DNA from: Leifsonia sp040686855
Lineage (GTDB): Bacteria > Actinomycetota > Actinomycetes > Actinomycetales > Microbacteriaceae
Assembly (NCBI RefSeq): GCF_040686855.1
Contig: NZ_JBFBOG010000001.1
Location: forward strand, 992,001 to 1,056,000
Length of the DNA stretch: 64,000 nucleotides
Direction: 5' to 3'
The notes under the pieces were generated by a model that was not told the origin of the DNA, did not search any database, and worked only from the letters and a program-made list of their open reading frames with translations. Both the position numbers and the translations under genes were made by a program. Position 1 is the stretch's first letter; each line of letters begins with the position of its first letter. Below are positions 44,696 through 52,326 of this stretch, one piece after another.

Positions 44696-45163
44696 TTACG
44701 ACGAGACCGCCCGGGCGTCGCTGCGCGCCTCATCGACGCGCATCGTGCCGCCGCCGCCCTCCGATCGCCTCGACTCCACCGCGATCTTGCGCGGCTTCGC
44801 CCGCTCGGCGACCGGGATCATGACGCTCAGCACCCCGTTGTCGTACGACGCGGTGATGCCGTCCGGATCGACGTCGTCGCCGATCGTGAACTGGCGCATG
44901 TAGGCACCGTAGGGCCGCTCCTGCGCGAGCCAGCGGGCACCGTCGCGATCGGCGGCCGTGCGCACCGCGCGGATCGTGAGGAGGTGGCCGTCGACGTCCA
45001 CATCCACCGACGACGGGTCGGCGCCGGGAAGGTCGGCGTTCAGGATGTAGCGGTCGCCCTCCCGGAAGAGGTCGACCGGCATCAGGCGCGGCTGGCGACT
45101 GGTGTCGAACACGCTCTGGGCGATCCGGTCCAACTGGGAGAAAGGATCGAACGACATGGCCAT
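44696..45163 (-). CDS. Hsp20/alpha-crystallin small heat-shock protein
   Basis: A 155-residue small heat-shock protein: a short N-terminal arm (MAMSFDPFSQLDRIAQ), an alpha-crystallin domain with DLFREGDRYILNADLPGADP and YDNGVLSVMIPVAERAKPRK (the A-x-x-x-n-G-v-L motif), and a charged C-terminal tail. It holds unfolding proteins for ATP-dependent chaperones. ATG at 45163 is preferred because AGGGG lies 8 nt upstream; a start at 45184 has none. The promoter is overlaid by a CIRCE element, so HrcA control is expected, unlike most actinobacterial hsp20 genes, which are under HspR. Confidence 0.92.
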   Translation of the reverse strand: MAMSFDPFSQLDRIAQSVFDTSRQPRLMPVDLFREGDRYILNADLPGADPSSVDVDVDGHLLTIRAVRTAADRDGARWLAQERPYGAYMRQFTIGDDVDPDGITASYDNGVLSVMIPVAERAKPRKIAVESRRSEGGGGTMRVDEARSDARAVSS

Positions 45164-45226
45164 CAGATGTACCCCTTTCTTCAATTGAGCTGATGAGAGG
45201 CGGTTATCGCCGCCTTTCGGCCACAG

Positions 45227-45256
45227 ATATTAGCACTCTCACTACGAGAGTGCCAA
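45227..45256 (-). promoter_or_regulatory. hsp20 promoter overlapped by a CIRCE element
   Basis: The minus strand carries TTGGCA (45256-45251), an 18-bp spacer and TAATAT (45232-45227). The CIRCE dyad TTAGCACTC-N9-GAGTGCCAA occupies 45230-45256, one mismatch from the TTAGCACTC-N9-GAGTGCTAA consensus bound by HrcA. Repressor binding would cover the whole promoter. Confidence 0.88.
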
Positions 45257-45342
45257 GTGGTTTTCGGGCTTGTCAAGGCGGTTCCGGGCCGCGTTCCCGC
45301 GGCATACCGTGCGTGTCGTCCATCGAACAGAAGGGACCCATC

Positions 45343-45918
45343 GTGGCCGCAACCGACACCAAGACGAAGAGCAGCGCGAAGAAGCCGAAGACCCCCGCGG
45401 TCCGCCGCACGAGCGCGGTCGGCGTCGCCCCGACGCGCCGCGAGCACGCCGAGCACGGCTTCGTCGCCTCGACCGAGCTGGCGCAGAACCTCCAGCGCGT
45501 GCACGTCGACCTGATCGAGCTGCACCTCCAGGGCAAGCAGGCGCACTGGAACGTCGTCGGCCGCAACTTCCGCGACCTCCACCTGCAGCTCGACGAGATC
45601 GTCGAGGCCGCGCGCGAGTTCAGCGACGACGTCGCCGAGCGACTGCGCGCTCTGCATGCGACGCCCGACGGACGCAGCGCGACCGTCGCCGAGCAGACCA
45701 GCCTCCCGGAGTTCCCGAACGGCGAGGTCGACACCGAGGAGACGGTGGACCTCATCACCGAGCGGCTGGAGGCGGTCGTCCGCACCATGCGCGACGTGCA
45801 CGACGACGTCGACGAGGAGGACCCGACCTCGGCCGACCTGCTCCACGCGATCATCGAGAAGCTGGAGCAGTTCGCCTGGATGGTCAGCGCAGAGAACCGC
45901 ACGCCCAGCCGGGCCTGA
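45343..45918 (+). CDS. dps: Dps-family DNA-binding ferritin
   Basis: A 191-residue Dps protein: a Lys/Ser/Pro-rich tail (residues 1-35, KSSAKKPKTPAV) likely to bind DNA, then a four-helix ferritin core with the intersubunit ferroxidase ligands in HLQGKQAHWNVVGRNFRDLH and LHLQLDEIVEAAREFSDDVA. It stores iron and shields DNA from peroxide. GTG at 45343 with AAGGGA about 7 nt upstream is taken; a longer reading from 45193 would run through the CIRCE-region spacer. Divergent from hsp20. Not in an obvious operon. Confidence 0.9.
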   Translation: MAATDTKTKSSAKKPKTPAVRRTSAVGVAPTRREHAEHGFVASTELAQNLQRVHVDLIELHLQGKQAHWNVVGRNFRDLHLQLDEIVEAAREFSDDVAERLRALHATPDGRSATVAEQTSLPEFPNGEVDTEETVDLITERLEAVVRTMRDVHDDVDEEDPTSADLLHAIIEKLEQFAWMVSAENRTPSRA

Positions 45919-45942
45919 GCGTCCACGCGAGGCGGTGGCCGG

Positions 45943-46701
45943 TCAGCTCCCCCGGATCCGGCGGGACAGCTCGGCCGCCGTCTCGCGCACCCGCGCGGCG
46001 AGCCCATCCCATCGCTCCGGCGGGACGTTCTCGCGCGGGAACGTGACGGCGATCCCGGCCGCCGGCCAGCCCGCGTGATCGCGCACGGAGACGGCGACGG
46101 ACGCGAAGCCCGGCGTCACGTCGCCGTCCTCCGTCGCGTAGCCGCGCTCGCGCGCCTCGGTCACCAGGCGGCGCAACTCGGCGTACGAGTGCGGGCCGGA
46201 GCCGGTGCGGTCCTCGAACGCGCCGGAATCCGGGTACAGCGCGCGCAGCTGCTCCCGGGGGAGCGTGGCCAGCAGGGCGCGTCCGCTCGCCGTCAGGTGC
46301 GCGGGGAGACGGACGCCCACATCCGTGACGAGGCGCGGCCGGCGCGGGGCGCGCTCCTCGACGATGTAGACCACGTCGCGCCCGTGCAGCACGGCGACGT
46401 GCCCGGACTCCCCGATCGCATCCACGAGAGCCGCGACGATGGGACGCCCGAGGCGGCTGAGCGGCTGCTGCCGCGAGAACCCGCTCGACAGCTCGTACGC
46501 CGCGACGCCCAGGCCGTAGCGTTTCGCCTCGGGGAAGTGCAGCACGAAGCCGTGCTCCGCCAGCACCGTGAGCAGGTGGTAGACGGTCGAGCGCGGCAGC
46601 CCGAGGTGTCCGGCGATCGCGGCGGCGGGCACCGGACCGCGCTGCGTCCCCAGGTAGCCCAGGATGCGGAGCGTGTTCTCGGCGGCGGGCACCTTGCTCA
46701 C
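45943..46701 (-). CDS. IclR-family regulator of histidine utilisation
   Basis: A 252-residue IclR protein: N-terminal winged helix (ENTLRILGYLGTQRGPVPAA, then AGHLGLPRSTVYHLLTVLAE) and a C-terminal effector domain (VTDVGVRLPAHLTASGRALLA). GTG at 46701 is chosen because GGAGGAT lies just upstream and the 16-bp palindrome at 46723-46738 then falls in the promoter; a longer start at 46740 would place that operator inside the gene. Divergent from hutHUI, and the same palindrome occurs before hutG, so it is the likely Hut regulator, probably relieved by urocanate or histidine. HutR would be a fitting name but is not proven. Confidence 0.85.
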   Translation of the reverse strand: MSKVPAAENTLRILGYLGTQRGPVPAAAIAGHLGLPRSTVYHLLTVLAEHGFVLHFPEAKRYGLGVAAYELSSGFSRQQPLSRLGRPIVAALVDAIGESGHVAVLHGRDVVYIVEERAPRRPRLVTDVGVRLPAHLTASGRALLATLPREQLRALYPDSGAFEDRTGSGPHSYAELRRLVTEARERGYATEDGDVTPGFASVAVSVRDHAGWPAAGIAVTFPRENVPPERWDGLAARVRETAAELSRRIRGS

Positions 46702-46722
46702 GTCATCCTCCTCGCCGGCCGA

Positions 46723-46738
46723 GTCTGGGATCCCGGAC
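46723..46738. promoter_or_regulatory. Hut operator, hutH/iclR spacer
   Basis: GTCTGGGATCCCGGAC is a near-perfect 16-bp palindrome (one mismatched pair) between the divergent iclR and hutH starts. The same site with one base changed recurs at 52238-52253 before hutG. Confidence 0.82.
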
Positions 46739-46793
46739 ACCGAGCAGCCTACCGCTGACCCGCCGCCACCGCCCTCGGCGCGAGGATCGGAGC

Positions 46794-48338
46794 ATGCTCC
46801 AGACCCAGACCTCCGTCACCGTCGGCACCGGCGCGCTGACCATCGCCGACGTCGTCGCCGTCGCCCGGCACGACGCCCGCATCGAACTCGACCCCGAGGC
46901 GCTGGAGGGCGTCGCCGCCTCCCGCGCGATCATCGAAGCGCTCGCCGACGACACCGAGCCGCACTACGGCATCTCCACCGGGTTCGGCGCCCTCGCCACC
47001 ACGTTCATCCCCGGCGACCGGCGCGCGCAGCTGCAGGCCAGCCTGGTGCGATCGCACGCGGCGGGCTCCGGCCCGGAGGTCGAGCAGGAGGTGGTGCGCG
47101 CACTCGTGCTGCTGCGCCTGTCCACCCTGATGACCGGACGCACCGGCGCCCGGCCCGAGACCGTCGAGACGTACGCGGCCCTCCTGAACGCCGGGATCAC
47201 GCCGGTCGTCCACGAGTACGGGTCGCTCGGCTGCTCCGGGGACCTGGCGCCGCTTGCGCAGTGCGCCCTCGCGGCGATGGGCGAGGGCCGCGTCCGCGTC
47301 GACGGTGAGCTCGTGGACGCCTCCGCGGCCCTGGCGGCGGCGGGCATCCGGCCGGTCGTCCTCGCCGAAAAGGAAGGGCTCGCGCTCATCAACGGCACCG
47401 ACGGGATGCTCGGGATGCTCGCGCTGGCCATCCACGACCTGCACGGCCTCCTCGCCGACGCCGACATCGCCGCTGCGATGAGCGTCGAGGCGCTGCTCGG
47501 CACCGACGCCGTCTTCGCCGACGACCTGCAGCGGCTGCGCCCACAGGCGGGCCAGGCCATCTCGGCCGCGAATCTGCGCGCGATGCTCGCCGGCTCCCCG
47601 ATCGTCGCCAGCCACAAGGGCCCGGAGTGCACGCGCGTCCAGGACGCGTACTCGCTGCGCTGCTCCCCGCAGGTGCACGGCGCCGCGCGCGACACCGTGG
47701 ACCACGCCGAGCTCGTCGCCTCCCGCGAGCTGGCATCGGCGGTCGACAACCCGGTCCTGACGCTTGACGGCAGGGTCGAGTCGAACGGCAACTTCCACGG
47801 CGCGCCCGTGGCGTACGTCCTGGACTTCCTGGCGATCGCGGTGGCGGATGTGGCGAGCATGTCCGAGCGGCGCACCGACCGCTTCCTCGATCCCGCACGC
47901 AACCAGGGGCTGCCGCCGTTCCTCGCGCACGAGGTCGGCGTCGACTCGGGGCTGATGATCGCGCAGTACACGGCCGCCGGCATCGTCTCCGAGCTGAAGC
48001 GGCTCGCCGCGCCCGCGTCGGTGGACAGCATCCCGTCGTCCGCGATGCAGGAGGACCACGTGTCGATGGGATGGGGGGCCGCCCGCAAGCTGCGCCGCGC
48101 CCTCGACGGGCTCGCCCGCGTGCTCGCGATCGAGGTGATGACCGCCGCCCGCGGCGCCGACCTCCGCGCTCCGCTGCAGCCCGGCCCGCGCACGGGCGCC
48201 GTCATCGCTGCCCTCCGCAGCGCCGTCCCCGGCCCTGGCCCCGACCGCCACCTGTCCCCCGAGATCGAGGCCGCCCACGCCCTCCTCTCCTCCGGCGCCC
48301 TGCGGCGCGCCGCCGATCTCCCCGACCCGACCCACTAG
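46794..48338 (+). CDS. hutH: histidine ammonia-lyase
   Basis: A 514-residue enzyme that deaminates histidine to urocanate, the first step of the Hut pathway. The MIO cofactor comes from an internal A-S-G in most relatives; here the triad is Cys-Ser-Gly in YGSLGCSGDLAPLAQCALAA, a form typical of actinobacterial HutH. Other conserved spots: YGISTGFGAL (catalytic Tyr) and NQGLPPFLAHE. ATG at 46794 follows GAGGATCGGAGC. First gene of hutH-hutU-hutI; the 16-bp palindrome upstream suggests IclR-type control. Confidence 0.93.
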   Translation: MLQTQTSVTVGTGALTIADVVAVARHDARIELDPEALEGVAASRAIIEALADDTEPHYGISTGFGALATTFIPGDRRAQLQASLVRSHAAGSGPEVEQEVVRALVLLRLSTLMTGRTGARPETVETYAALLNAGITPVVHEYGSLGCSGDLAPLAQCALAAMGEGRVRVDGELVDASAALAAAGIRPVVLAEKEGLALINGTDGMLGMLALAIHDLHGLLADADIAAAMSVEALLGTDAVFADDLQRLRPQAGQAISAANLRAMLAGSPIVASHKGPECTRVQDAYSLRCSPQVHGAARDTVDHAELVASRELASAVDNPVLTLDGRVESNGNFHGAPVAYVLDFLAIAVADVASMSERRTDRFLDPARNQGLPPFLAHEVGVDSGLMIAQYTAAGIVSELKRLAAPASVDSIPSSAMQEDHVSMGWGAARKLRRALDGLARVLAIEVMTAARGADLRAPLQPGPRTGAVIAALRSAVPGPGPDRHLSPEIEAAHALLSSGALRRAADLPDPTH

Positions 48339-48365
48339 CCGCCGAGCAGAAGAAAGGACCACACG

Positions 48366-50036
48366 ATGGATGGAGCACGACCGGTCCGCGCCGCGCGCGG
48401 CACCGAGCTCACCGCGAAGAGCTGGCAGACCGAGGCGCCGCTGCGGATGCTGATGAACAACCTCGACCCCGACGTGGCCGAGCGGCCGGACGACCTGGTC
48501 GTCTACGGCGGCACCGGCCGCGCGGCCCGCAGCTGGGAGGCGTTCGACGCGATCGTCGCCACCCTCCGCGACCTGGAGGCGGACGAGACGCTGCTCGTGC
48601 AGTCCGGCAAGCCGGTCGGCGTGTTCCGCACGCACGAGTGGGCGCCGCGTGTGCTGATCGCCAACTCGAACCTGGTCGGCGACTGGGCGACGTGGCCCGA
48701 GTTCCGCCGGCTGGAGGCGCTGGGGCTGACGATGTACGGCCAGATGACCGCCGGATCCTGGATCTACATCGGCTCCCAGGGCATCCTGCAGGGCACCTAC
48801 GAGGCCTTCGGCGCGGTCGCGCGGAAGAGGTTCGAGGGGTCGCTCGCCGGCACCCTCACCCTCACCGGCGGCTGCGGCGGCATGGGCGGGGCGCAGCCGC
48901 TCGCCGTCACCATGAACGGCGGCTCCGTGCTGATCGTGGATGTGGACCGCACCCGCCTGCAGCGTCGCGTCGACCACGGCTACCTGGATGTGCTCGCCGA
49001 CGACCTCGACGACGCCGTGTACCAGGCCGTGACCGCCAAGGACGAGGGACGCGCGCTCTCGGTCGGCGTGGTCGGCAACGCCGCCGAGGTGTTCCCCGAA
49101 CTGCTGCGCCGCGGCGTCCCGATCGACATCGTGACCGACCAGACCAGTGCCCACGACCCGCTCTCGTACCTGCCGATCGGGTACGACGTCGAGTCGTGGC
49201 GCGAGCGCGCCGCGGCGGATCCCGAGCGCTTCACCGACGACGCCCGCCGCTCGATGGCCGCCCAGGTGGAGGCGATGGTCGGGTTCCAGGACGCCGGCGC
49301 CGAGGTCTTCGACTACGGCAACTCCATCCGCACCGAGGCACAGCTCGGGGGATACGACCGCGCGTTCGACTTCCCCGGCTTCGTGCCCGCGTACATCCGC
49401 CCCCTCTTCGCCGAGGGCAAGGGGCCGTTCCGCTGGGCGGCACTGAGCGGCGACCCCGCCGACATCGCGGCGACCGACCGCGCCGTGCTCGAGCTGTTCC
49501 CCGAGGACGAGCACCTGCGCCGCTGGATCACCCAGGCGGGCGAGAAGGTGCACTTCGAGGGCCTTCCGGCGCGGATCTGCTGGCTGGGATACAAGGAGCG
49601 CCACCTCGCCGGGCTGCGCTTCAACGAGATGGTCGCCTCGGGCGAGCTCTCGGCGCCGGTCGTCATCGGCCGCGACCACCTCGACTCGGGCTCGGTCGCA
49701 TCCCCGTACCGCGAGACCGAGTCGATGGCCGACGGCTCCGACGCGATCGCCGACTGGCCACTGCTGAACGCGCTGCTCAACACGGCCTCCGGCGCCACCT
49801 GGGTGTCGTTCCACCACGGCGGCGGGGTCGGGATCGGGCGCAGCATTCACGCGGGCCAGGTCGTCGTCGCGGACGGCACGCCGCTCGCCGCCGAGAAGAT
49901 CGAGCGGGTCCTCATCAACGACCCGGGCACCGGTGTGATGCGGCACGTGGATGCGGGCTACGAGCGTGCGGTGGAGGTCGCCGACGAGCGCGGCCTGCGC
50001 ATCCCGATGCGCGAGCAGAGCGCCGCCCGCCGATGA
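48366..50036 (+). CDS. hutU: urocanate hydratase
   Basis: A 556-residue urocanase that hydrates urocanate to imidazolonepropionate with tightly bound NAD. Marks: MLMNNLDPDVAERPDDLVVY at about residue 30, ANSNLVGDWATWPEFRRLEA, GGCGGMGGAQPLAVTMNGG (NAD loop) and FHHGGGVGIGRSIHAGQ near the C-terminus. Starts 27 bp after hutH; GAAAGGACC precedes ATG. Length equals that of known urocanases (about 555). Overlaps hutI by 4 bp (ATGA). Confidence 0.95.
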   Translation: MDGARPVRAARGTELTAKSWQTEAPLRMLMNNLDPDVAERPDDLVVYGGTGRAARSWEAFDAIVATLRDLEADETLLVQSGKPVGVFRTHEWAPRVLIANSNLVGDWATWPEFRRLEALGLTMYGQMTAGSWIYIGSQGILQGTYEAFGAVARKRFEGSLAGTLTLTGGCGGMGGAQPLAVTMNGGSVLIVDVDRTRLQRRVDHGYLDVLADDLDDAVYQAVTAKDEGRALSVGVVGNAAEVFPELLRRGVPIDIVTDQTSAHDPLSYLPIGYDVESWRERAAADPERFTDDARRSMAAQVEAMVGFQDAGAEVFDYGNSIRTEAQLGGYDRAFDFPGFVPAYIRPLFAEGKGPFRWAALSGDPADIAATDRAVLELFPEDEHLRRWITQAGEKVHFEGLPARICWLGYKERHLAGLRFNEMVASGELSAPVVIGRDHLDSGSVASPYRETESMADGSDAIADWPLLNALLNTASGATWVSFHHGGGVGIGRSIHAGQVVVADGTPLAAEKIERVLINDPGTGVMRHVDAGYERAVEVADERGLRIPMREQSAARR

Positions 50037-51190
50037 CCGCGACCCTCGTCACGGGGATCGGCGAGCTGGTCACGTTCGATCCCGCGCATCCCGGTTCGCT
50101 GGGGTCGCTGGCGGATGCCGCCGTGCTCGCAGTCGACGGCCGCATCGCATGGACCGGGCCCGCCGCGTCCGCACCCGTGGCGGATGCCGACGAGATCGTA
50201 GACGTCGACGGCGCGGCGGTCATCCCGGGGTTCGTCGACTCGCACACGCACCTGGTGTTTGGCGGCGACCGGGCCGCGGAGTTCGAGGCGCGGATGGCCG
50301 GGCGACCGTATACCGCGGGCGGCATACGGTCCACGGTCGCGGCGACCCGGGAAGCGTCGGATGACGCGCTGCGCACGCGGCTGGCCGGTTTCGTGGGCGA
50401 GCTGCGCGCCCAGGGGACCACGACCTTCGAAATCAAGAGCGGCTACGGGCTGACCGTCGCCGACGAGGACCGCCTGCTGCGGATCGCGCGCGAGGTGACG
50501 GACGAGACGACCTTCCTCGGGGCGCATGTCGTTCCTCCCGAGTACGCGTCGGATCCCGACGCCTACGTCGACCTCGTCACCGGCCCGATGCTCGACGCCT
50601 GCGCGCCGTCTGCGCGATGGATCGACGTGTTCTGCGAGACCGGCGCCTTCACCGTCGAGCAATCGCGGCGCATCCTCGAAGCGGGTGCGGCCCGCGGGCT
50701 CGGCCTCCGGCTCCATGCCGCCCAGCTCGGACCGGGCGACGGGGTCGAGCTGGCCGTCGAGCTGGATGCGGCCAGCGTCGACCACTGCACGTACCTCCGC
50801 GATGAGGACGTGGAGCGGCTGGCCGCCTCCCAAACCGTCGCGACCCTGCTCCCGGGCGTCGAGTTCTCGACTAGGCACCCCTACCCGTCCGGGCGGTGGC
50901 TGCTGGATGCGGGCGCGACCGTCGCGCTCGCGAGCGACTGCAACCCGGGCTCGTCGTTCACCTCGTCGATGCCGTTCTGCATCGCGCTCGCCGTGCGCGA
51001 GATGGGACTGACGCCGGCGGAGGCTCTGCGCGCCGCCACGCTCGGCGGCGCGGCCGCCCTGCGGCGAGACGACGTCGGACACCTCCGCGTCGGTGCGCGC
51101 GCCGACCTGGTGGTGCTGCGCGCCCCCACCTCCGTGCACCTCGCCTACCGCCCCGGCGTCCCCCTCGTCGCCCGCACCCTCACCCTCTAG
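50033..51190 (+). CDS. hutI: imidazolonepropionase
   Basis: A 385-residue amidohydrolase that opens imidazolonepropionate to formiminoglutamate. Metal-binding HxH in VDSHTHLVFGGDR, IKSGYGLTVADEDRLLRIA, the His of LRLHAAQLGPGDG, and ASDCNPGSSFTSSMPFCIAL with the metal Asp. ATG at 50033 overlaps the hutU stop. Last gene of the hutHUI operon; a long inverted repeat at 51207-51270 follows and separates it from the convergent hutG. Confidence 0.93.
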   Translation: MTATLVTGIGELVTFDPAHPGSLGSLADAAVLAVDGRIAWTGPAASAPVADADEIVDVDGAAVIPGFVDSHTHLVFGGDRAAEFEARMAGRPYTAGGIRSTVAATREASDDALRTRLAGFVGELRAQGTTTFEIKSGYGLTVADEDRLLRIAREVTDETTFLGAHVVPPEYASDPDAYVDLVTGPMLDACAPSARWIDVFCETGAFTVEQSRRILEAGAARGLGLRLHAAQLGPGDGVELAVELDAASVDHCTYLRDEDVERLAASQTVATLLPGVEFSTRHPYPSGRWLLDAGATVALASDCNPGSSFTSSMPFCIALAVREMGLTPAEALRAATLGGAAALRRDDVGHLRVGARADLVVLRAPTSVHLAYRPGVPLVARTLTL

Positions 51191-51206
51191 CCACCCGGCC
51201 CGCCGC

Positions 51207-51270
51207 CATCGAGTCCGCGAAGAGTGCACGGCTGCGCGGCGTGTCGCGTGCACTCATTGCGGACTCGATG
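51207..51270. repeat. long inverted repeat (dispersed family, copy 2)
   Basis: Arms of 24 nt (51207-51230 and 51247-51270) pair at 22 of 24 positions around a 16-nt loop. The arm core GAAGAGTGCACG and the loop length are the same as in copy 1 at 7848-7907, while the outer bases differ. It lies between the convergent hutI and hutG genes, where it could act as a bidirectional terminator. Confidence 0.8.
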
Positions 51271-51286
51271 GGAGGAGGGGCGCCGG

Positions 51287-52183
51287 TCAGCGGGTGGCGA
51301 GGCCGGCGGCGGACTCGAGGACGAGGAGAGCGGCGAGGCGGACGGTGCGCTGATCGGGGGTGTCGGCGGTCGCGTCGACCTCGGCGATGTCGATCGAGCG
51401 CACCTGAGGGGACGCGGCCGCGCGGCGCGCGAAGCGGCGCAGCTCCCACGCGGCCAGGCCGCCGGGGACGGACGCCGGGCATCCGGGGGCGACGGATCGG
51501 TCGCAGACGTCGACGTCGAGGTCCAGGTGGATGGGGCCGCCGGCAGCACCCGCGATGTCCAGCGCCTCGGCCATCACGTCGTCGATGGGCCGGGCGCGGA
51601 GCGCGTCCAGGGTGATGACGGTGATGCCGTACTCCTCCGCCCGCCGCGCGTACGCGGCCGAGTTGGCGAAGTCGGCGATGCCGAGCTGCACGACGCGGCG
51701 CCCGTCCAGCCCGGCCTCCAGCAGCTCGCGCACCGGCGAGCCGTTGGAGCGCCCGTCCCGGAGGTCGTGGTGGGCGTCGAGGGTGATCAGGCCCGCGCTT
51801 CCCAACGCATCGCCCGCCGCGCCGAGCATCGCCGGAACCGTGAGCGAGTTGTCGCCGCCGACAGCGACGGTCAGCCGGGAACGGCTCACCGCCTCCGCAA
51901 CGGCGCCGATGGCGCGTTCGCGCCCATCCGGACCGTCGGGGTCGGCCACGTCGCCGGCGTCTGCGAACCGCAGCGCCTCCACATCCAGGCCCGGGGCGAA
52001 CGCCGAGTAGCGCCGCAGCGCGTCCCGCACCGCGGCGGGGGTGCGGTGGGCGCCGGTCGGCGACAGCGACGTCTCGTGCGTCGGGATGCCGACGAGCGCG
52101 AGGTCGACATCGTCAGCGCCAAGCGCGTCCCAGCCGCCCGCGCGCGGCCACAGCGGATCGACGGACAGCCACTGCTCGCTCAT
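51287..52183 (-). CDS. hutG: formimidoylglutamase-like ureohydrolase
   Basis: A 298-residue arginase-fold enzyme with the manganese motifs GGDNSLT, DAHHDLRDG and LDLDVDVCDRSVAP. In this context it most likely hydrolyses formiminoglutamate to glutamate and formamide, finishing histidine degradation; agmatinase-like activity cannot be excluded by motif alone. ATG at 52183. It is convergent with hutI yet shares the 16-bp palindrome with the hutH promoter, so it is probably co-regulated although not in the operon. Confidence 0.86.
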   Translation of the reverse strand: MSEQWLSVDPLWPRAGGWDALGADDVDLALVGIPTHETSLSPTGAHRTPAAVRDALRRYSAFAPGLDVEALRFADAGDVADPDGPDGRERAIGAVAEAVSRSRLTVAVGGDNSLTVPAMLGAAGDALGSAGLITLDAHHDLRDGRSNGSPVRELLEAGLDGRRVVQLGIADFANSAAYARRAEEYGITVITLDALRARPIDDVMAEALDIAGAAGGPIHLDLDVDVCDRSVAPGCPASVPGGLAAWELRRFARRAAASPQVRSIDIAEVDATADTPDQRTVRLAALLVLESAAGLATR

Positions 52184-52237
52184 ACCGCGACCCTAGCCAG
52201 GGCCCGGGGCCGCCGCGACGCTCTGGCGCGGCCGCAT

Positions 52238-52253
52238 GTCTGGCATCCCGGAC
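52238..52253. promoter_or_regulatory. Hut operator upstream of hutG
   Basis: GTCTGGCATCCCGGAC lies 54 bp before the hutG start. It differs at one base from the site at 46723-46738 before hutH, and its halves are complementary but for two pairs. Confidence 0.78.
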
Positions 52254-52288
52254 GAGGCTGCCGGAGGATCACGCCTGGCAGGCCGCAA

Positions 52289-52316
52289 CCGGACGTCCGA
52301 CTTCCGGACGTCCGAC
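52289..52316. terminator. tandem 13-bp repeat able to form a hairpin after the RND gene
   Basis: CCGGACGTCCGAC occurs twice in a row (52289-52301 and 52304-52316). Because each unit contains the palindrome GGACGTCC, the two also pair as a 9-bp stem GGACGTCCG-ACTTC-CGGACGTCC. It lies 11 bp beyond the RND stop on its strand; terminator or a further regulatory site of hutG are both possible. Confidence 0.5.
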
Positions 52317-52326
52317 CGCTGCGCCG

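Noticed and set aside
46749..49946. A 1065-codon open frame antisense to hutH and hutU
   Set aside because: The plus strand encodes unmistakable HutH and HutU; this frame has no motif and runs through two genes and their spacer.
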